Assembly (NCBI GenBank): GCA_052148715.1
Contig: JBKQHQ010000082.1
Coordinates: 1 to 28,324 of the forward strand
Reading direction: 5' to 3'
DNA: 28,324 nt
Source of the DNA: JBKQHQ01 sp052148715
GTDB lineage: Bacteria > Pseudomonadota > Alphaproteobacteria > Rhizobiales > Xanthobacteraceae
Below are positions 24,878 to 28,324 of the stretch, in pieces. The number at the start of each line of letters is the position of its first letter. Positions within the stretch are counted from its first letter, which is position 1. The notes beneath the pieces were generated by a model. It had not been told where the DNA came from, made no database searches, and saw only the letters and a list, made by a program, of their open reading frames with translations. Position numbers and translations under genes: made by a program.

Positions 24878-24937
24878 GACGATTCGTGGTGCGACGGTGC
24901 CACTTTGCACGACCGTTTTCAGATGACGCACGCCTTC

Positions 24938-27604
24938 TTAGCCGGCGCCGATGGCGCTCTCGATTGCGGCGAGCGCGGCATTGGCCTTGGAGCCGTCGGG
25001 GCCGCCGGCTTGCGCCATGTCGGGGCGGCCGCCGCCGCCCTTGCCGCCGAGGGCCTCGGCGCCGCGCTGCACCAGATCGACGGCGGAAAAGCGCGCGGTC
25101 AGATCGGGCGTGACCCCGACCACGACGCCGGCCTTGCCTTCCCCGGTGACGCCGACGATGGCGACGATGCCGGAGCCGACCTGCTTCTTGCCTTCATCGG
25201 CGAGGCTGCGCAGGTCCCTGATGTCGATGCCCTCGACCGCGCGCGCCAAGAACTTGATCTCGCCGACGGTGCGCATGCCGTCGGCCGCGTTGTTGGCGCC
25301 GCTCTTGACGCCGCCGCCCATGGCAAGCTTCTTTTTCGCGTCGGTCAGCTCACGCTCGAGCCGCTTGCGCTCGTCGAGCAGCACGGCGACGCGGTTGGGC
25401 ACCTCTTCGAGCGGCACCCGCAGCTCGGCCGCCGCGGCCTTGGCGAGCGCGATCTGGCCGTTGGCGTGCTTGCGCGCAACGCTGCCGGTGAGCGCCTCGA
25501 TCCGCCGCACACCGGCGCCGACCGCGCTTTCAGCAACGACGGAGATGAGCCCGATATCGCCGGTGCGCCGCACATGGGTGCCGCCGCACAGCTCGACGGA
25601 CCAGCCCATGGTGTTGCCACTGCCCTCCCCCATGGCGACCACGCGCACCTCGTCGCCATACTTCTCACCGAAGAGCGCGCGCGCCCCCGACGCGATGGCG
25701 TCGTCGACCGCCATCAGCCGGGTGGTAACCGGGGCGTTCTGCAAGACCACGTCGTTGGCGAGATCCTCGACCCGCTCGAGCTCCGCGGCGCTGATCGGCT
25801 TCGGATGCGCGAAGTCGAAGCGCAGACGGTCGGGCGCCACCAGCGATCCTTTCTGGGCGACGTGGTCACCGAGCACCTGGCGCAACGCCTCGTGCAGCAG
25901 ATGGGTAGCCGAATGGTTGGACCGAATGCCGCTTCGCCGCGCGTGATCGACCTCAAGCATCAGCGCGGTGCCGACCTTCAGCGTGCCTTCCTCGACGATG
26001 CCGGAATGCACGAACAGATCTCCGGCCCGCTTCTGCGTATCGGTGATCTTGAACCGCACGCCGTCGCCGAGCATGAGCCCTTGGTCGCCGGTCTGGCCGC
26101 CCGATTCGGCATAGAACGGCGACTGGTTGAGCACGACCGCGCCTGCTTGGCCGGCCTTGAGCTCGGCGACCTCGGCGCCGTCACTCACCAGCGCCGCCAC
26201 CACGCCTTGCGCGCGCTCGGTCTCGTAGCCCAAAAATTCCGTGGCGCCGAGCTTTTCGCGCAACGTGAACCAAACCGCCTCGGTCGCCGCCTCGCCGGAG
26301 CCCGCCCATGACGCACGCGCCTTCTCGCGCTGGCGCTCCATGGCGGCATCGAACGCATCAAGGTCGACGCCGATACCGCGCGGGCGCAGCGCGTCCTGGG
26401 TGAGATCGAGCGGAAAGCCGTAGGTGTCGTAAAGCGTGAACGCCGTCTCGCCGCTGAGCTTGTCGCCGCGCTTGAGGTTCTTGCTCTCCGCATCGAGGAT
26501 CGCGAGACCGCGCTCCAACGTGTGGCGAAAGCGCGTCTCCTCGAGCTTGAGCGTCTCGGTGATCAGCGGCTCGGCGCTCTGCAGCTCGGTGTAGGCCTGG
26601 CCCATCTCGCGCACGAGCGCCGGCACGAGCTTCCACATCAGCGGCTCGCGCGCGCCCAAAAGCTCGGCGTGGCGCATGGCGCGCCGCATGATCCGGCGCA
26701 GCACATAGCCGCGGCCCGCGTTCGACGGCAGCACCCCGTCGGCGATCAGAAAAGAGGTCGCGCGCAGATGGTCGGCGATCACCCGGTGCGACACCTTTTG
26801 CGCGCCGTCGGGATCGACGCCGGTCGCGTCGCCGACGGCGCGGATGAGCGAGTGCATCAGATCGGTGGCGTAGTTGTCGTGCGTGCCCTGCAGCACGGCA
26901 GCGATGCGCTCGAGCCCCATGCCGGTATCGATGGAGGGGCGCGGCAAATCCACCCGCTGGCCGGCGACGAGCTGCTCATATTGCATGAACACGAGATTCC
27001 AGATCTCGATGAAGCGATCGCCGTCGGCGTCGGGCGAGCCCGGCGGTCCGCCGGCGATATGCTCGCCGTGGTCGTAAAAAATCTCCGAGCACGGGCCGCA
27101 GGGGCCGGTATCGCCCATCGCCCAGAAATTATCCGACCCGGCGATGCGGACGATTTTCGAATCCGGCAGGCCGCTGATCTTCTTCCACAGATCGAACGCC
27201 TGGTCGTCGTCGACATAGACGGTGACCATGAGGCGCTGCACCGGCAGACCGAATTCCTTGGTGATCAGGTTCCAGGCGAGCTCGATCGCGCGATCCTTAA
27301 AATAGTCGCCGAAAGAAAAATTCCCGAGCATCTCGAAAAAGGTGTGGTGGCGCGCCGTGTAGCCGACATTGTCGAGGTCGTTGTGCTTGCCACCGGCGCG
27401 CACGCATTTCTGCGAGGTGACGGCGCGCACATAGGGGCGCTTCTCCATGCCGGTGAAGACGTTCTTGAACTGCACCATGCCGGCATTGGTGAACATCAGG
27501 GTAGGGTCGTTGCGCGGCACGAGCGGCGAGGACGGCACCGCGCTGTGGCCGGCCTTGGCAAAATAATCGAGAAAGGTCGATCGAATCTCGTTGACGCCGC
27601 TCAT
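24938..27604 (-). CDS. alaS: Alanyl-tRNA synthetase
   Basis: This 888-residue class II synthetase charges tRNA-Ala. The N-terminal catalytic core starts MSGVNEIRSTFLDYFAKAGH with motif 1-3 regions such as LMFTNAGMVQFK and RAGGKHNDLDNVG. The editing domain has the zinc-binding HSATH (from His564) and CGGTH (from Cys673) motifs, both intact, and the C-terminal DHHA1/C-Ala part ends with a Gly-rich GGKGGGGRPDMAQAGG stretch. The start is set at 27604 by family length; ATGs at 27610 and 27628 are alternatives and none has a strong ribosome binding site. It lies downstream of recA on the same strand, an arrangement common in this order. Confidence 0.97.
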   Translation of the reverse strand: MSGVNEIRSTFLDYFAKAGHSAVPSSPLVPRNDPTLMFTNAGMVQFKNVFTGMEKRPYVRAVTSQKCVRAGGKHNDLDNVGYTARHHTFFEMLGNFSFGDYFKDRAIELAWNLITKEFGLPVQRLMVTVYVDDDQAFDLWKKISGLPDSKIVRIAGSDNFWAMGDTGPCGPCSEIFYDHGEHIAGGPPGSPDADGDRFIEIWNLVFMQYEQLVAGQRVDLPRPSIDTGMGLERIAAVLQGTHDNYATDLMHSLIRAVGDATGVDPDGAQKVSHRVIADHLRATSFLIADGVLPSNAGRGYVLRRIMRRAMRHAELLGAREPLMWKLVPALVREMGQAYTELQSAEPLITETLKLEETRFRHTLERGLAILDAESKNLKRGDKLSGETAFTLYDTYGFPLDLTQDALRPRGIGVDLDAFDAAMERQREKARASWAGSGEAATEAVWFTLREKLGATEFLGYETERAQGVVAALVSDGAEVAELKAGQAGAVVLNQSPFYAESGGQTGDQGLMLGDGVRFKITDTQKRAGDLFVHSGIVEEGTLKVGTALMLEVDHARRSGIRSNHSATHLLHEALRQVLGDHVAQKGSLVAPDRLRFDFAHPKPISAAELERVEDLANDVVLQNAPVTTRLMAVDDAIASGARALFGEKYGDEVRVVAMGEGSGNTMGWSVELCGGTHVRRTGDIGLISVVAESAVGAGVRRIEALTGSVARKHANGQIALAKAAAAELRVPLEEVPNRVAVLLDERKRLERELTDAKKKLAMGGGVKSGANNAADGMRTVGEIKFLARAVEGIDIRDLRSLADEGKKQVGSGIVAIVGVTGEGKAGVVVGVTPDLTARFSAVDLVQRGAEALGGKGGGGRPDMAQAGGPDGSKANAALAAIESAIGAG

Positions 27605-28003
27605 CACCATCCCGCGCGCGCCGGCCAAAAATCTTGCGCCGGCTGAACCGCGGTTTCTAGCGGTGGCACCGAACCCTGTCCAGGAAGGCCCCGGGCCGCG
27701 CGAGCCGCTATTTCTCGGCGGTTTTCGCTATGCGGCGACGGCGTTGCGCGCCCCCGATCTAAATACCAACGATACCGCTTCGGCGTGCGCGGCGCTGACA
27801 GAACCCACGACCGTCGTCCCAGGCCTCGAGCCCGGGACCCATCGCTCGACAAACGCCGGCGTGTCAAGCGAGCACCGCGGCACCAACATTCCAACGCCCG
27901 GAGCGAGTTGCACAAAGGGTCCCGGGCACGAGGCCCGGGATGACAGCTGTGGGTGGCTTAACGGCACTCCGGGGTGACGAGCAACCAATTCCGCCGCGCC
28001 GGG
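27605..28003. other. alaS-recA intergenic region
   Basis: About 400 bp hold no convincing gene. The main structure is the inverted repeat at 27813-27944. The alaS promoter should lie between that repeat and 27605 on the minus strand, but I could not identify it with confidence. Confidence 0.6.
27813..27944. repeat. Inverted repeat between recA and alaS
   Basis: Arms of 28 bp with three mismatches (27813-27840 and 27917-27944; shared core GCCTCG, then GCCCGGGACCC) flank a 76-bp centre. No transposase is present. It belongs to the same general class of mobile palindromes as the others in this window and may terminate recA transcription. Confidence 0.75.
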
Positions 28004-28324
28004 TCAGGCTTCGGCGGCATCATCATCGTCGTCATCGCCCTCGCCTTCCTCGCCGGCCAAAATCTTCTCGGCGATGAGGCCCGCGTTCTGGCGAATGGCC
28101 GCCTCGATCTTGCCGGCGATCTCGGGATTGCCCTTGAGAAACGTCTTCGCGTTCTCGCGGCCCTGGCCGATGCGCTGGCTGTCGTAGGAGAACCACGCGC
28201 CGGATTTCTCGACGACCCCGGCCTTGACGCCGAGATCGACCAGCTCGCCGACCTTGGAGACCCCCTCCCCGTACATGATGTCGAACTCGACCTGCTTGAA
28301 CGGCGGCGCGAGCTTGTTCTTGAC
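28004..28324 (-). CDS. recA: Recombinase RecA, C-terminal part (5' end outside window)
   Basis: These are 106 residues of the RecA C-terminus in frame to the window edge: KNKLAPPFKQVEFDIMYGEG, GELVDLGVKAGVVEKSGAWF, RIGQGRENAKTFL, then an acidic tail with six consecutive Asp. RecA forms filaments on single-stranded DNA for homologous recombination and triggers the SOS response. The ATPase core and promoter are not in the window. It ends 400 bp upstream of alaS. Confidence 0.97.
   Translation of the reverse strand, partial: VKNKLAPPFKQVEFDIMYGEGVSKVGELVDLGVKAGVVEKSGAWFSYDSQRIGQGRENAKTFLKGNPEIAGKIEAAIRQNAGLIAEKILAGEEGEGDDDDDDAAEA

Noticed and set aside
27591..27977. A 128-codon plus-strand frame upstream of alaS
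   Set aside because: It covers the inverted repeat and the alaS start region, has no ribosome binding site and is low-complexity.

Overview
The window is chromosomal DNA of a GC-rich alphaproteobacterium, most likely of the order Hyphomicrobiales (Bradyrhizobium / Xanthobacteraceae-like). The reasons are the recA-alaS-icd-grxD-bolA-rpsD neighbourhood, the purC-purS-purQ-purL order with a small-type PurL, the eukaryote-like NADP isocitrate dehydrogenase, the alphaproteobacterial F1-ATPase inhibitor (zeta), a DUF2336 protein, and several palindromic elements of the kind common in these genomes. I see no phage, plasmid, CRISPR, rRNA or tRNA signal. The genus is inference.

Layout. 1-2179: a tandem duplication of an AraC-family regulator; copy 1 runs off the left edge and copy 2 is complete, both on the minus strand. 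2180-6242, plus strand: a short stretch with no gene, a small ORF that looks frameshifted, a PAS-PAS-GGDEF-EAL cyclic-di-GMP enzyme, and a DUF2336 protein. 6247-9668, minus strand: a membrane-anchored caspase-like protein whose catalytic Cys is Ala, carrying a C-terminal formylglycine-enzyme-like domain, then a DadA-like FAD oxidoreductase. 9874-14304, plus strand: rpe-purB (4-nt overlap), a small membrane protein, murI and rpsD. 14497-16553, minus strand: grxD, bolA, icd. 16717-17925: a TrmJ-type RNA methyltransferase fused to a degenerate DUF559 domain. 18006-18329, minus: ATP synthase inhibitor zeta. 18587-23504, plus: purC, purS, a predicted exported protein of unknown function, purQ, purL. 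23494-24735, minus: a cyclic-nucleotide-gated potassium channel homologue. 24938-28324, minus: alaS and the 3' end of recA.

How the genes work together. PurC, PurS, PurQ, PurL and the more distant PurB cover several steps of de novo purine synthesis; PurS, PurQ and the small PurL together form FGAM synthase. Grx4-type GrxD and BolA form a known Fe-S partner pair. The first third of the window is signalling and regulation, the rest mostly housekeeping.

Most noteworthy: the pseudo-caspase/FGE-like protein; the TrmJ-DUF559 fusion; an exported hypothetical protein locked by 4-nt overlaps into the purine cluster; a frameshifted small gene coupled to the GGDEF-EAL gene; and palindromic elements at housekeeping-gene junctions, including a 210-bp nested inverted repeat between purQ and purL and one that contains the stop codon of the methyltransferase fusion. 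I found no clearly new multi-gene system; the oddities are mostly at the level of single proteins and repeats.
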